Source of the DNA: Ferribacterium limneticum
GTDB taxonomy: Bacteria > Pseudomonadota > Gammaproteobacteria > Burkholderiales > Rhodocyclaceae
Assembly (NCBI RefSeq): GCF_020510625.1
Contig: NZ_CP075191.1
Span: 2,704,001-2,768,000, forward strand
Direction of reading: 5' to 3'
DNA: 64,000 nt
In this document: positions 40,366-49,805 of the stretch, in pieces
Layout of the letters: every line of letters starts with the position of its first letter
Numbering within the stretch: position 1 is the first letter of the stretch
The notes under the pieces: model-generated
Databases searched by the model: none
The model's input: only the letters and a program-made list of their open reading frames with translations
Told to the model about the DNA's origin: nothing
Translations under genes and position numbers: made by a program

Positions 40366-41886
40366 ATGAACAGCGCTCCTCTGCCCCGCGACACCACGAC
40401 CTTGCAAGCCATGGTGGTCGCCCAGCAAGCAGAAATCGAGCATCTCAAACTGATCATCGCCAAGCTGCGTCGTATGCAGTTCGGCCAGAGCTCCGAGAAG
40501 ATCGACGAGATGGTCGGGCAACTCGAACTGGCGCTGGAAGAACTCGAAACCGGCAAAGCGGAACGGGCCGGCATCCCGGAAATCACCCCGGCCGAAGAAG
40601 TCCCCGGCAAACCAGTCCGCAAACCACTGCCGGATCACTTGCCACACGACACCGTGGTTCATCTGCCTGAGCACGCCTGCTGCCCGGACTGCGGCGGTCA
40701 TCTCAAGCCGCTGGGTGAGGATGTCTCGGAAGTACTCGACTACGTACCTGCCAGCTTCCGGGTTATTCGCCATGTTCGGCCGAAGCTGGCTTGTGGCCGT
40801 TGCGACACCATCGTTCAGGCACTGGCACCCAGTCGGCCGATTGCCCGAGGCATGGCAGGGTCTGGATTGCTGGCCCATGTGCTGGTCGCCAAATATTGCG
40901 ATCACCTGCCTTTGTATCGGCAGAGCGGTAGTTATGCTCGGGAAGGCGTTGATCTGGAACGCTCGACCCTGGCCGAATGGGTCGGGCAATGTTCAGCGCT
41001 GCTGCGCCCCTTGCTGGAACGGCTGCGTCACCACGTGCTGGCCGGCGAGAAGCTGCATGCCGACGATACGCCGGTGCCGGTGCTCGCCCCGGGCGATGGC
41101 AAGACCAAGACCGGGCGGTTATGGACCTATGTCCGCGATGATCGGCCGGCCGGGAACGACATGCCGCCCGCCGTCTGGTTTGCCTACTCACCAAATCGCA
41201 AGGGCGAGCATCCGCAGAGCCACCTAAAATCCTTCAAGGGGATTCTGCAAGCCGATGCCTTTGCCGGTTTCGATGCTTTGTATGCCACGGGTGACATTCT
41301 GGAAGCCGCATGCTGGGCCCACGCCCGCCGCAAGTTCTTCGAGATTCACCAGGCCCAAGGCTCACCGATTGCCGCCGAGGCACTCAAACGAATCGCAGCC
41401 TTGTATACGATTGAAAGCAAGGTTCGCGGACAACCGCCAGATGTCAGGCTCAAAGGACGGGAACAGGCCAAGCCTATCCTCGAAGAACTCCATGCCTGGT
41501 TACTGGACACGCGACGACAACTCTCAAAGAAATCCGGCCTGGCGGATGCCATCGGCTACGCCTTGAATCATTGGCAGGCACTGATCCGCTATGCCTCGGA
41601 TGGGCGCATCGAGATCGACAACAATGCGGCTGAACGGGCGCTACGGGCGGTGGCGCTTGGACGCAAGAATTTCCTGTTTGCGGGTTCTGATGCCGGTGGT
41701 GATCGCGCTGCCGCGATTTACAGCCTGGTCGGCTCAGCGAAACTCAACGACCTCGACCCGGAAGCCTATCTGCGTTTCGTCATTGAGCGAATTGCTGATT
41801 ACCGAATCAGCGAACTCGACGACCTGCTGCCTTGGCGTGTCGCCGAGCGGATCGCCAAGACCGAGCATCACGCTGCTGCAGCCTGA
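40366..41886 (+). CDS. tnpC: IS66 TnpC transposase (DDE)
   Basis: 506 residues. The N-terminal leucine-zipper segment (AMVVAQQAEIEHLKLIIAKLRRMQFG) is followed by a zinc-binding CCPDCGGHL-CGRC region and the DDE core: HADDTPVPVLAPG (first Asp), LQADAFAGFDALY (second Asp), EIDNNAAERALRAVALGRKNFLFAGS (Glu). A short C-terminal IS66_C segment (LLPWRVAERI) completes it. It is full length without frameshift, so it is probably active. Confidence 0.95.
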   Translation: MNSAPLPRDTTTLQAMVVAQQAEIEHLKLIIAKLRRMQFGQSSEKIDEMVGQLELALEELETGKAERAGIPEITPAEEVPGKPVRKPLPDHLPHDTVVHLPEHACCPDCGGHLKPLGEDVSEVLDYVPASFRVIRHVRPKLACGRCDTIVQALAPSRPIARGMAGSGLLAHVLVAKYCDHLPLYRQSGSYAREGVDLERSTLAEWVGQCSALLRPLLERLRHHVLAGEKLHADDTPVPVLAPGDGKTKTGRLWTYVRDDRPAGNDMPPAVWFAYSPNRKGEHPQSHLKSFKGILQADAFAGFDALYATGDILEAACWAHARRKFFEIHQAQGSPIAAEALKRIAALYTIESKVRGQPPDVRLKGREQAKPILEELHAWLLDTRRQLSKKSGLADAIGYALNHWQALIRYASDGRIEIDNNAAERALRAVALGRKNFLFAGSDAGGDRAAAIYSLVGSAKLNDLDPEAYLRFVIERIADYRISELDDLLPWRVAERIAKTEHHAAAA

Positions 41887-42009
41887 TTCCGATTAACTCG
41901 GAAAGACGGTGGTGGCCGGACGGTTACGAATATGGTGTGAATTGCGTAAGAACGACTGCATCGAGACAATCGCCTCTTGATAGGAAGAAACTGAATGCCA
42001 GCTTCTTCA

Positions 42010-42204
42010 TCAAGAAGCCAGATTCGTTTGCAGATGATGGTTTTTCAACAGCCAGCTAGCTGCCAAATCGGCAACATACTCAGGAACAAATCGCCGCAAT
42101 CCGGATTTCACCTCAGAAGTCGGATGAATCGCAGCCCGCAACCAGTTCAGCAAATCCTCGTACTCCTCGGCAGTCAAATCATCCGAAAAACGAGCAATTC
42201 GCAA
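42010..42204 (-). CDS. Hypothetical short protein or gene remnant
   Basis: 64 codons from TTG 42204: ...IARFSDDLTAEEYEDLLNWLRAAIHPTSEVKSGLRRFVPEYVADLAASWLLKNHH. Just upstream, another frame reads EKLYVELLADDETTLTVPHP and stops, so this could be one gene broken by a frameshift near 42206. I do not recognise it. It lies between the broken IS481 copy and rfbC, in a stretch (41949-42290) with no other supported feature. Confidence 0.35.
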   Translation of the reverse strand: MRIARFSDDLTAEEYEDLLNWLRAAIHPTSEVKSGLRRFVPEYVADLAASWLLKNHHLQTNLAS

Positions 42205-42290
42205 CTTGGGTGCGGCACCGTAAGGGTAGTTTCATCATCCGCAAGCAGTTCTACGTACAGCTTCTCACCCTATTGCTTGGAACTCCAAAA

Positions 42291-42827
42291 CTACTGGTCG
42301 ATGAAGTTCAAGCCAATCTTATCCTTTGGCGAAAGAACCGGTGTCGCTATCAACTTCCAATCCACACCAATCGTTGAATCATTCCATGCAATACAGCGCT
42401 CATGTTCCGGCGAGTAGTAATCGGTGGTTTTGTAAAAAAACTCTGCCGTTTCGCTTAGCGTCAAAAATCCATGGGCAAACCCCGGCGGAATCCAGAGCTG
42501 CTTCTTGTTTTCTGCACTCAATATCTCACCCACCCACTGTCCATAGGTTTTTGACTCTTTTCGCAGGTCGACCGCGACATCAAAAACTTCACCCTGCACG
42601 ACTCTGACAAGTTTGCCTTGGGCTTTGGGTGATATTTGATAATGCATTCCTCTCAGAACGTTCTTCGCACTTTTCGAGTGGTTGTCCTGGACAAAGGTAA
42701 TATCCTGTCCGACAGCTTCGTTGAAAGCCTTCTGGTTGAAGCTTTCGAAGAAGAAACCCCGATCATCACCGAAAACTTTGGGTTCGATGATCAGGACATC
42801 GGGAATCCGGGTCGGCGTGACTTTCAT
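42291..42827 (-). CDS. rfbC: dTDP-4-dehydrorhamnose 3,5-epimerase
   Basis: 178 residues. The cupin-type core with FFESFNQKAFNEAVGQDITFVQDNHSKSAKNVLRGMHYQ (catalytic His in GMHYQ) and QLWIPPGFAHGFLTLSETAEFFYKTTDYYSPEHE is typical of RfbC/RmlC. It epimerises C3 and C5 of the 4-keto sugar on the way to dTDP-L-rhamnose. It overlaps the rfbA stop by 1 nt (TGATG). No rfbD (final reductase) is in this window, so either it lies elsewhere or another deoxysugar is made. Confidence 0.96.
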   Translation of the reverse strand: MKVTPTRIPDVLIIEPKVFGDDRGFFFESFNQKAFNEAVGQDITFVQDNHSKSAKNVLRGMHYQISPKAQGKLVRVVQGEVFDVAVDLRKESKTYGQWVGEILSAENKKQLWIPPGFAHGFLTLSETAEFFYKTTDYYSPEHERCIAWNDSTIGVDWKLIATPVLSPKDKIGLNFIDQ

Positions 42828-43711
42828 CAGAACACCTTTTCCTTCAGAAGATTGAACAGATACTGACCATAGCCAGTCTTGGCGTAGCTTTCTGCCAGTT
42901 GTTCGAGTTTTTCGTCGCTCACCCAGTTCTGACGCCAGGCGATTTCTTCAGGGCAGGCGACCTTGAGACCTTGGCGCTTCTCGATGGTGGCGATGAACTG
43001 GCCGGCTTCGAGCAGGCTGTCGTGAGTGCCAGTATCGAGCCAGGCGTAGCCGCGGCCCATGATTTCGACCTTGAGTTTTTGTTGCTCGAGGTAGACGCGA
43101 TTGACGTCGGTGATTTCGAGTTCGCCACGGGTACTGGGCTTGATGCTCCGGGCGATGTCGACAACGCTGTTGTCGTAAAAGTAGAGGCCGGTGACGGCGT
43201 ATCTTGACTTCGGTTGTTTCGGTTTTTCTTCGATGCTGATGGCTTGTTTTTTCGAGTCGAACTCGACGACACCATAACGCTCGGGATCGGTAACAGCGTA
43301 AGCAAAGACTGTGGCGCCTTGCTGGCTGGCGTTAGCGCCTTGCAGCAGTTCACTGAATTCGTGGCCATGAAAGATATTGTCGCCAAGGATCAGGGCCGAG
43401 GGGTTATTCCCGACGAAATTAGCACCTAGGATGAAGGCTTGGGCAAGACCATCAGGGCTGGGCTGGACGGTGTATTGAAGATTGATGCCCCACTGGCTGC
43501 CGTCGCCGAGCAATTGCTCGAAGCGCGGGGTGTCTTGCGGGGTGGAGATGATCAGGATGTCCCGGATGCCCGCCAGCATGAGCGTGGTCAGCGGGTAGTA
43601 GATCATCGGCTTGTCGTAGATCGGCAGTAGCTGCTTGGAGACGGACAGGGTTGCTGGATAAAGACGAGTGCCGGAGCCACCAGCGAGGATGATGCCTTTT
43701 CGCTGACTCAT
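42827..43711 (-). CDS. rfbA: Glucose-1-phosphate thymidylyltransferase
   Basis: 294 residues from ATG 43711. [37 protein letters not shown] is the nucleotidyltransferase signature; [10 protein letters not shown] and [16 protein letters not shown] follow. It joins dTTP and glucose 1-phosphate, giving dTDP-glucose, the first step of the rhamnose pathway. The start overlaps the rfbB stop by 4 nt. The frame extends 29 codons upstream within rfbB without a motif. Confidence 0.97.
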   Translation of the reverse strand: MSQRKGIILAGGSGTRLYPATLSVSKQLLPIYDKPMIYYPLTTLMLAGIRDILIISTPQDTPRFEQLLGDGSQWGINLQYTVQPSPDGLAQAFILGANFVGNNPSALILGDNIFHGHEFSELLQGANASQQGATVFAYAVTDPERYGVVEFDSKKQAISIEEKPKQPKSRYAVTGLYFYDNSVVDIARSIKPSTRGELEITDVNRVYLEQQKLKVEIMGRGYAWLDTGTHDSLLEAGQFIATIEKRQGLKVACPEEIAWRQNWVSDEKLEQLAESYAKTGYGQYLFNLLKEKVF

Positions 43712-44775
43712 TTCGTTTCTCCATATTGCTTGCCTAGCCATTCGCGGTAGGCGCCACTGGTCACATTGGCAACCCAGGCCTGGTTGTCCAGATACCACTG
43801 CACCGTCTTCCTGATTCCCGTCTCGAAGGTTTCCGCCGGTTTCCAGCCGAGTTCGCGCTCGATCTTGGTGGCATCAATGGCGTAGCGGCGGTCATGGCCG
43901 GGCCGGTCGGTGACGTAGGTGATCTGCTCTTTGTAGAGCTGACCGTCAGCGCGCGGGCTGAGTTCGTCGAGGATGGCACACAGGGTATGGACGACCTCAA
44001 GGTTGGGCTTTTCATTCCAACCTCCAACGTTGTAGGTTTCACCGAGACAGCCGGCTTCGAGGACGCGGCGGATGGCGCTGCAGTGGTCTTTCACATAGAG
44101 CCAGTCACGAATCTGCTGGCCGTCGCCGTAGATGGGCAGCGGCTTGCCGGCGAGCGCATTGTGAATAACCAGCGGGATCAGCTTTTCCGGGAAGTGGTAG
44201 GGGCCGTAGTTATTGGAGCAATTGGTGGTCAGCACCGGCAGGCTGTAGGTGTGGTGATATGCCCGCACGAGGTGATCGCTGGCGGCCTTGCTGGCGGAGT
44301 ACGGGCTGTTCGGTTCGTACTGGTGGGTTTCGGTGAAGGCTGGGGCATCAGCAGCAAGCGAGCCGTACACCTCGTCGGTGGAGACGTGCAGGAGGCGGAA
44401 TTCGTTTTTTGCTGTTTCCTCCAATTGACCGTAGAAGGCACGTACAGCTTCGAGCAATCGGAAGGTGCCGACGATGTTGGTTTGGATGAAATCTTCCGGG
44501 CCGTGAATGCTGCGATCAACATGGGATTCGGCGGCAAAATTGACGACGGCACGGGGTTGGTGCTCGGCCAGCAATTTGGCAAGAAGATCAAAATCGCCGA
44601 TGTCGCCCTTGACAAAAAAGTGGCGCGCATCGCCATCAAGCGACACCAGATTTTCCAGATTGCCAGCGTAAGTCAGCGCATCGAGGTTGATGACTTTTTC
44701 GTCTGACTGGACCAGCCAGTCGAGAACGAAATTGCTGCCAATAAAGCCGGCACCGCCAGTGACCAGGATAGTCAT
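43708..44775 (-). CDS. rfbB: dTDP-glucose 4,6-dehydratase
   Basis: 355 residues. [15 protein letters not shown] is the NAD-binding loop; HVSTDEVYG carries the Thr-Asp-Glu dehydratase set, and [15 protein letters not shown] is the Tyr-Lys pair. [15 protein letters not shown] is diagnostic. It converts dTDP-glucose to dTDP-4-keto-6-deoxyglucose. It is the first of the rfbB-rfbA-rfbC set on this strand, 24 nt after galE. Confidence 0.97.
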   Translation of the reverse strand: MTILVTGGAGFIGSNFVLDWLVQSDEKVINLDALTYAGNLENLVSLDGDARHFFVKGDIGDFDLLAKLLAEHQPRAVVNFAAESHVDRSIHGPEDFIQTNIVGTFRLLEAVRAFYGQLEETAKNEFRLLHVSTDEVYGSLAADAPAFTETHQYEPNSPYSASKAASDHLVRAYHHTYSLPVLTTNCSNNYGPYHFPEKLIPLVIHNALAGKPLPIYGDGQQIRDWLYVKDHCSAIRRVLEAGCLGETYNVGGWNEKPNLEVVHTLCAILDELSPRADGQLYKEQITYVTDRPGHDRRYAIDATKIERELGWKPAETFETGIRKTVQWYLDNQAWVANVTSGAYREWLGKQYGETK

Positions 44776-44799
44776 GTGTTTTCCAGAACTGTGAATAAA

Positions 44800-45804
44800 T
44801 TACCGAAAACCATTCGGATTGTTACTTTGCCAACGCCAGGCATCAACACACATGGCTTCCAGACTCCGCTCGGCACGCCATTCGAGCAGTTGAGCAGCAA
44901 AGGCAGGGTCGGCATAGCACGAGGCGACATCACCTGGACGCCGTGCGCACAGGTCATAAGGCACCGGGCAAGCGCTGGCTTTCTCGAATGATTTGACCAC
45001 ATCAAGTACGCTGTAGCCAGTGCCAGTACCTAGATTCACCTCAAAACATTGCGCTTCGCACAAGCGTTTCAACGCCTTCAGATGTCCGACTGCCAGATCA
45101 ACAACATGAATGTAGTCACGAACACCGGTGCCATCTGGCGTCGGGTAATCGCTGCCCCATACGTTGAGCCTCTCCCGACGGCCAACGGCCACCTGCGCCA
45201 CGAAGGGCATGAGGTTGTTTGGAATCCCTTGCGGATCCTCGCCAATCATGCCGCTCTCATGAGCGCCGACCGGGTTGAAGTAGCGCAGGATGCCAATCCG
45301 CCAGGATGGATCTGAACGAAACAGATCGCGCAACATTTCTTCGATAACCAGCTTGGTTCGGCCATAGGGATTGGTCGCCGACAGAGGATGATCTTCGGTC
45401 AGCGGCAAACGCTGCGGATCGCCATAAACCGTTGCCGACGAGCTAAAGACGAGCGTCTTGACGCCGCAATTGCCCATGGCCTGAAGCAGGCGATGCGTGC
45501 CGATGACATTGTTGTCGTAATACTCAAGTGGTTTTTCGACAGATTCGCCAACCGCCTTCAAGCCGGCAAAATGGATCACCGACTGGCAGTCGTATTGGCG
45601 CAGGGCTGCTTCAACGGCCGCCTGATCGCGAATATCACCCTCGACCACAGCAATTTTCTTGCCGGTGATCGTTTCAACCCGCTTGATGGATTCTGGATGG
45701 CTGTTGCAAAAATTGTCGAATACGACGACCTCCTGGCCTGAATTCAGGAGTTCGACACAGGTATGCGAACCAATATAGCCGGCCCCGCCAGTTACAAGAA
45801 TCAT
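44800..45804 (-). CDS. galE: UDP-glucose 4-epimerase
   Basis: 334 residues from ATG 45804 ([20 protein letters not shown]). [36 protein letters not shown] and the Tyr-Lys pair in [14 protein letters not shown] identify Gal[25 protein letters not shown] is also family specific. It interconverts UDP-glucose and UDP-galactose for surface polysaccharide. In an operon with the rfb genes. The longer frame to 45864 adds residues with no counterpart in the family. Confidence 0.96.
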   Translation of the reverse strand: MILVTGGAGYIGSHTCVELLNSGQEVVVFDNFCNSHPESIKRVETITGKKIAVVEGDIRDQAAVEAALRQYDCQSVIHFAGLKAVGESVEKPLEYYDNNVIGTHRLLQAMGNCGVKTLVFSSSATVYGDPQRLPLTEDHPLSATNPYGRTKLVIEEMLRDLFRSDPSWRIGILRYFNPVGAHESGMIGEDPQGIPNNLMPFVAQVAVGRRERLNVWGSDYPTPDGTGVRDYIHVVDLAVGHLKALKRLCEAQCFEVNLGTGTGYSVLDVVKSFEKASACPVPYDLCARRPGDVASCYADPAFAAQLLEWRAERSLEAMCVDAWRWQSNNPNGFR

Positions 45805-45897
45805 CGCTGTCTGCCCTTGGAATGAGAATGGAATTTTACCTGCCCCGCTGACGCACTGCAGCAAAACAGTGTGACGACCGGAGAAGACTCGATCATT

Positions 45898-46737
45898 TCA
45901 ATCATTCCGCACCCGCAGAAAACAGGCGAACCTGGGCATGCCCTTGTTCGTCAGATCGCGAAAACGGTAGGTAACGGTCGTGCCAATAGCTGGCGGCTGT
46001 TGTCGCTGGGCTTTGGAAAAACCGGTGCCAAGCAGAAATTCCCGGCCGTCTGGCGTTCGCACCTTCAAGGCGCCGAGATACCCGGCAAATCGCCCTTTGC
46101 CTGCCTGGTGAGCAACCACCACCGCTTCCGCATCCTGCCAAGGCTTTAATTTGAGCAGAACATCGCTGCGCCCGGTTTCATAGGCAGCATCGGCCAGATG
46201 CAGCATCAGCCCCTCACCGCCGCCCTTAACAACCTCGTCAAGATGTTTTTTCAGACTGGTGCGGTTAGCTACTGAAAACTGCTCGATTTCACGCAACCAT
46301 GGCACATTGGCCTGATGCACCAGACGACGTATCCGTTCAGCACGCTCGCTGAATGTTCCTGGCGCACCGGGCAATTCGAAAATCATGTAGCGCACTTCGC
46401 GCCACCCGGCCTCATCCGGAACTTCTCGTCGGACAATACCGGAAACCCGCTCAAATTGGCCGCGGGCGATCCACAGTTCGCCGTCGAGCGCCTGTTCCGG
46501 CAAACCGGCAATGAACCAGTCCGGCGCATGTATGGTCTTGCCGCTGCGAAAGCGCAGCACCTGCCCATCCCAGATCGCTCGTACACCGTCGAGTTTCTCG
46601 CTGACCAGATAGCGTGAAACATCAACCTGCTCGCGATAGACATTGGCCAACAGGATGGCAGGAGGTTCTACGGCGCATGAAACAATCGGCAGCGAAAGCG
46701 CCAGTCCGAAGAGCAGCGCGCCAAGCAGGCGAGACAT
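45898..46737 (-). CDS. ATP-dependent DNA ligase, periplasmic type (LigE-like)
   Basis: 279 residues from ATG 46737. Residues 1-22 form a signal peptide (LLGALLFGLALSLPIVSCA). The nucleotidyl motif I is SEKLDGVRAIWDG with the adenylated Lys, followed by LDGELWIARG (motif III), GGEGLMLH (motif IV) and LLKLKPWQDAEAVVV (motif V). A minimal OB-fold domain ends it. Such small exported ATP ligases (Lig E) are found in Gram-negatives and may act on DNA taken up from outside. It overlaps tyrA by 1 nt (TGATG). It is not the replicative NAD ligase. Confidence 0.9.
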   Translation of the reverse strand: MSRLLGALLFGLALSLPIVSCAVEPPAILLANVYREQVDVSRYLVSEKLDGVRAIWDGQVLRFRSGKTIHAPDWFIAGLPEQALDGELWIARGQFERVSGIVRREVPDEAGWREVRYMIFELPGAPGTFSERAERIRRLVHQANVPWLREIEQFSVANRTSLKKHLDEVVKGGGEGLMLHLADAAYETGRSDVLLKLKPWQDAEAVVVAHQAGKGRFAGYLGALKVRTPDGREFLLGTGFSKAQRQQPPAIGTTVTYRFRDLTNKGMPRFACFLRVRND

Positions 46738-47606
46738 CAGCCCTCGCCGGCCCAATTGCGCCGGGCGCGCCGGGCAATGCCGAATACTTCCTCGAGACGC
46801 TCGCCATCGTTCTGCGCAAGGGCCAGGCGGAGTTCATCCAGTTGCGCCCGATAGCTGTCCAGCTCGCCAAGCAGGGCCTCACGATTGGCAAGGCAGATGT
46901 CGCGCCACATTTCCGGATGGCTGGCTGCAATGCGCGTGAAATCGCGAAAACCGGAGGCAGCGAAGGTAAAGAACAAGTCAGCATCCTCGCGCACCGCCAG
47001 ATCGTGCACCAGCGCGTAAGACAGCAGATGCGGCAGGTGGCTGACAGCCGCGAAGACGCGGTCGTGCATTGCCGGCGTCAGTTCGTAGATGTCGGCACCG
47101 CACAGCGACCAAGCGCGCTTGATGTGATCGAGCGCATCATCGCTGTTTTCCGGTAGCGGCGTGACAACGACCTTCTTGCCCTGATACAGATCCCAACGCG
47201 CCGCCGAGGGGCCGCTATTTTCTGCCCCGGCAATCGGATGCGCCGGAACGAACTGGCAGATACGGTCGCCGAAGGCAGCTCGTGCGGCAGCCACGACATC
47301 GCCCTTGGTCGAGCCGCCATCGGTCACTATGGTATTCGGGCCAAGATAAGGAGCAATGCGCGAGAAAATCTCTGGCATCTGCGCAACGGGTGTTGCCACC
47401 AGGACGATGTCCGCATCCTCGATTTCATGGAGCGGATTAATTCCGGCACGATCAATGACGCCCAACTCCTGCGCCGTTCGCAAGGTCGATGGTGTTCGAC
47501 CAAAGCCCACTACCTCCTCGACCGCCTCTGCTTCTTTCAAAGCAAGCGAGAATGAGCCGCCAATCAGGCCAGTCCCGAAAACAACGATCTTGCCAAATTT
47601 GGCCAT
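46737..47606 (-). CDS. tyrA: Prephenate dehydrogenase
   Basis: 289 residues. The N-terminal GTGLIGGSFSLALKEA is the NAD(P)-binding loop; VTDGGSTKGDVVAAAR and FVPAHPIAGAENSGPSAA carry the catalytic His and substrate residues. It makes 4-hydroxyphenylpyruvate for tyrosine. In related genomes aroA follows directly; here the ligase, nucleotide-sugar genes and IS cluster stand between. It lies 4 nt downstream of hisC. Confidence 0.95.
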   Translation of the reverse strand: MAKFGKIVVFGTGLIGGSFSLALKEAEAVEEVVGFGRTPSTLRTAQELGVIDRAGINPLHEIEDADIVLVATPVAQMPEIFSRIAPYLGPNTIVTDGGSTKGDVVAAARAAFGDRICQFVPAHPIAGAENSGPSAARWDLYQGKKVVVTPLPENSDDALDHIKRAWSLCGADIYELTPAMHDRVFAAVSHLPHLLSYALVHDLAVREDADLFFTFAASGFRDFTRIAASHPEMWRDICLANREALLGELDSYRAQLDELRLALAQNDGERLEEVFGIARRARRNWAGEG

Positions 47607-47610
47607 CGAA

Positions 47611-48699
47611 TTAGAGCGCCGTCTCCAGCGCTTCGAGGAAACGGGCGTTTTCCGCCTCGGTGCCGATGGTCACGCGCAGCCACTCAGGCAGGCCGTAGCC
47701 ACCGATCGGCCGGACGATGACGCCCTGCTTCAAAAGTTTCTGGTTGACCGCAGCGCCATCGCCCACCCGGAAGGTGACGAAATTGCCATGCGGCTTGATG
47801 TACTCGAGACCCCGTTTTTCGAGGCCGGCGATGATCTGCGCCATGCCGCGCTGGTTCAGTTCGTAACTGGCCTGCAGGAATTCGTCGTCATCCAGCGCCG
47901 CGAGCGCGCCGGCCAGCGCTAGGTTGTTCACGTTGAACGGCTGGCGGACCCGGTTCATCAGGTCGGCCACCTCGGCAGATGCCAGCGCGTAGCCGATGCG
48001 TAAACCAGCCAGCCCGTAAATTTTCGACAGGGTGCGGCAGACGACGAGATTGGGGAAATCCTTGATCCAGCCAGCCACATCAACCCGATCGGCCGGCGGC
48101 AGGTATTCGTTGTAAGCCTCGTCGAGCACGACGACGACATCCTTCGGCACCGCTTCCAGGAAGGCACGTACTTCCGGATAAGGCAGGAAATTGCCGGTCG
48201 GATTGTTCGGGTTGGCGATCCAGACGATGCGCGCATCCGGCCGGATGGCGGCACGCATGGCATTCAGGTCGTGGCCGAAATTCTTGGCCGGCGTCGAGAT
48301 CAACTCAGCACCAGTCGACAACGTGGCCAGCGGATAGACCGCGAAGGCATGTTGCGCGAAAACCGCCGATCGGCCTGGTGCCAGGAAGACGCGGGCGATC
48401 AGGTCGAGCACGTCGTTCGAGCCATTGCCAAGCACAACCTGGTTGTTAGCCACGCCGCAACGACCCGCCACCTTGGCGATCAGGTCGAACTGATCGGGAT
48501 AGCGTTCGACACCGCTAATCGCTGCCTCGACGGCCTTGCGGGCCTTCGGGCTCATGCCGAGCGGGTTCTCGTTGGAGGCCAGCTTGACGATTTTCTCGAC
48601 CGGAATGCCCATTTCACGGGCCAGTTCGGTGATCGGCTTGCCCGGCTGATAGGGCGAAATAGCGCGGACGTAGGACAGCGCTTGATCGGCAAGGCTCAT
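47611..48699 (-). CDS. hisC: Histidinol-phosphate/aromatic aminotransferase
   Basis: 362 residues from ATG 48699 (MSLADQALSYVRAISPYQPGKPI). KLASNENPLGMSPKA, VLGNGSNDVLDLIARVFL, ANPNNPTGNFLP and the PLP lysine in TLSKIYGLAGLRIGYAL are the HisC set. In the pheA-hisC-tyrA context it most likely transaminates aromatic keto acids as well as histidinol phosphate (HisC2 type). The N-terminal extension to 48723 overlaps pheA and is dropped. Confidence 0.94.
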   Translation of the reverse strand: MSLADQALSYVRAISPYQPGKPITELAREMGIPVEKIVKLASNENPLGMSPKARKAVEAAISGVERYPDQFDLIAKVAGRCGVANNQVVLGNGSNDVLDLIARVFLAPGRSAVFAQHAFAVYPLATLSTGAELISTPAKNFGHDLNAMRAAIRPDARIVWIANPNNPTGNFLPYPEVRAFLEAVPKDVVVVLDEAYNEYLPPADRVDVAGWIKDFPNLVVCRTLSKIYGLAGLRIGYALASAEVADLMNRVRQPFNVNNLALAGALAALDDDEFLQASYELNQRGMAQIIAGLEKRGLEYIKPHGNFVTFRVGDGAAVNQKLLKQGVIVRPIGGYGLPEWLRVTIGTEAENARFLEALETAL

Positions 48700-48709
48700 G
48701 AAACTTTCC

Positions 48710-49801
48710 TCAATAAACGGCAACCGGGTAGGACCCGAGGATTTTCAGATAGGCGGCATAGCCAGCCAGTTTTTCCAGCGCGGCCTTGATCCCGGGTTCA
48801 TCGCGATGGCCTTCGATATCGACGTAGAACACGTATTCCCACAGCGCATTACGGGCCGGACGGGATTCAAGGCGACACATCGACACCCCGGCGGTAGACA
48901 GCGGCAGCAGCAGTTCATGCAAGGCGCCGGTCCGGTTGGGTGCAGACATGATCAGGGAAGTCTTGTCACGCCCTGAAATACCGGCGTCGTGCTTGCCAAG
49001 CACCAGGAAGCGCGTCGTATTGTTTGGCTCGTCCTCAATGTTCTCGACCAGCTTCGGCAAGTTGTAACGCGCTGCAGCAGCCTCACCGGCAATCGCCGCC
49101 GTGCCTGGCTCGGCGGCTGCGTTCTGAGCGGCCTGGGCATTGCTGCCCACCGAGATACGCTGCGCCTTGGGCAAGACACGGTTCAGCCATTCGTGGCACT
49201 GAGCCAGCGACTGGGCGTGCGAATAGACCTTGCTGATCTTGCTCAGGTCGGTTTCGTTGGTCAGCAGGTTCTGGTGGATGCGCAGCACCACTTCGCCGCA
49301 GATTTTCAGCGGCGTCGCCAGCAGCAGGTCCATCGTCCGACCGACCGCGCCTTCGGTCGAATTCTCGACCGGGACGACGGCATAGTGCGCGTGGCCTGAT
49401 TCCACTTCACGGAAGACGTCGTCGATCGACGACTGCGGCAGCAAACGGGCGGCATGGCCGAAATGCTTGGTGGCCGCCGATTCGGAGAAGGTGCCGAGCG
49501 GCCCGAGGAAGGCGATACCAAGAGGCTCTTCCAGCGACAGGCAGGCCGACATCACTTCACGGAAGAAGAACGTGATGTTCTCACCGGGGAGCGGCCCGGA
49601 GTTGGCCTCCTGCAAGCGGCGCAAAACCTGAGCTTCGCGCTCCGGACGGTAAATATGTCCGGCTTCACCGTGTTCAGCCTTGATCTCGCCAACCCGCTGC
49701 GCACAGCGAGCGCGTTCGTTCAGCAGCTTGAGCAGTTCGCCGTCAATGCGATCAATATCGGTACGAACGCCAGCCAAAGCCTTTTGCAGATCGTCGCTCA
49801 T
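48710..49801 (-). CDS. pheA: Bifunctional chorismate mutase / prephenate dehydratase
   Basis: 363 residues. Residues 1-90 are the AroQ-type chorismate mutase (VRTDIDRIDGELLKLLNERARCAQRVGEIKAEHG). Residues 95-280 are prephenate dehydratase (FLGPLGTFSESAATKHFG; VPVENSTEGAVGRTMDLLL; TRFLVLGKHD with the Thr-Arg-Phe site). An ACT domain (GALHELLLPLSTAGVSMCRLESRP) at the end binds phenylalanine for feedback control. It lies 4 nt after serC and is coupled to hisC. Confidence 0.97.
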   Translation of the reverse strand: MSDDLQKALAGVRTDIDRIDGELLKLLNERARCAQRVGEIKAEHGEAGHIYRPEREAQVLRRLQEANSGPLPGENITFFFREVMSACLSLEEPLGIAFLGPLGTFSESAATKHFGHAARLLPQSSIDDVFREVESGHAHYAVVPVENSTEGAVGRTMDLLLATPLKICGEVVLRIHQNLLTNETDLSKISKVYSHAQSLAQCHEWLNRVLPKAQRISVGSNAQAAQNAAAEPGTAAIAGEAAAARYNLPKLVENIEDEPNNTTRFLVLGKHDAGISGRDKTSLIMSAPNRTGALHELLLPLSTAGVSMCRLESRPARNALWEYVFYVDIEGHRDEPGIKAALEKLAGYAAYLKILGSYPVAVY

Positions 49802-49805
49802 GGGA

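Larger units (their letters stand above)
39475..41927 (+). mobile_element. IS66-family insertion sequence, apparently intact
   Basis: 2453 bp. Terminal repeats start GTAAGCGTCCGGCCAC (39475) and GTAACCGTCCGGCCAC (inverse, 41927). Both sides have the 8-bp duplication GAATATGG (39467-39474; 41928-41935), as expected for IS66. Three intact genes (tnpA, tnpB, tnpC) lie inside. Likely the most recent insertion in the cluster. Confidence 0.95.
37774..41948 (-). mobile_element. IS481-family copy 2, interrupted by IS5 and IS66 elements
   Basis: The outer end TGTTTAG (37774-37780) follows a TCTAGA target (37768-37773). The terminal repeat resumes at 39106 (TTAGTCCCACGGTGTGCTGG) after an IS5-family insertion, and the transposase remnant runs to 39474. 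An IS66 element then splits it, and the last 21 bp (41928-41948) continue the same IS481 sequence before homology to copy 1 stops. The 5' part, including the other terminal repeat, is lost. Confidence 0.88.
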
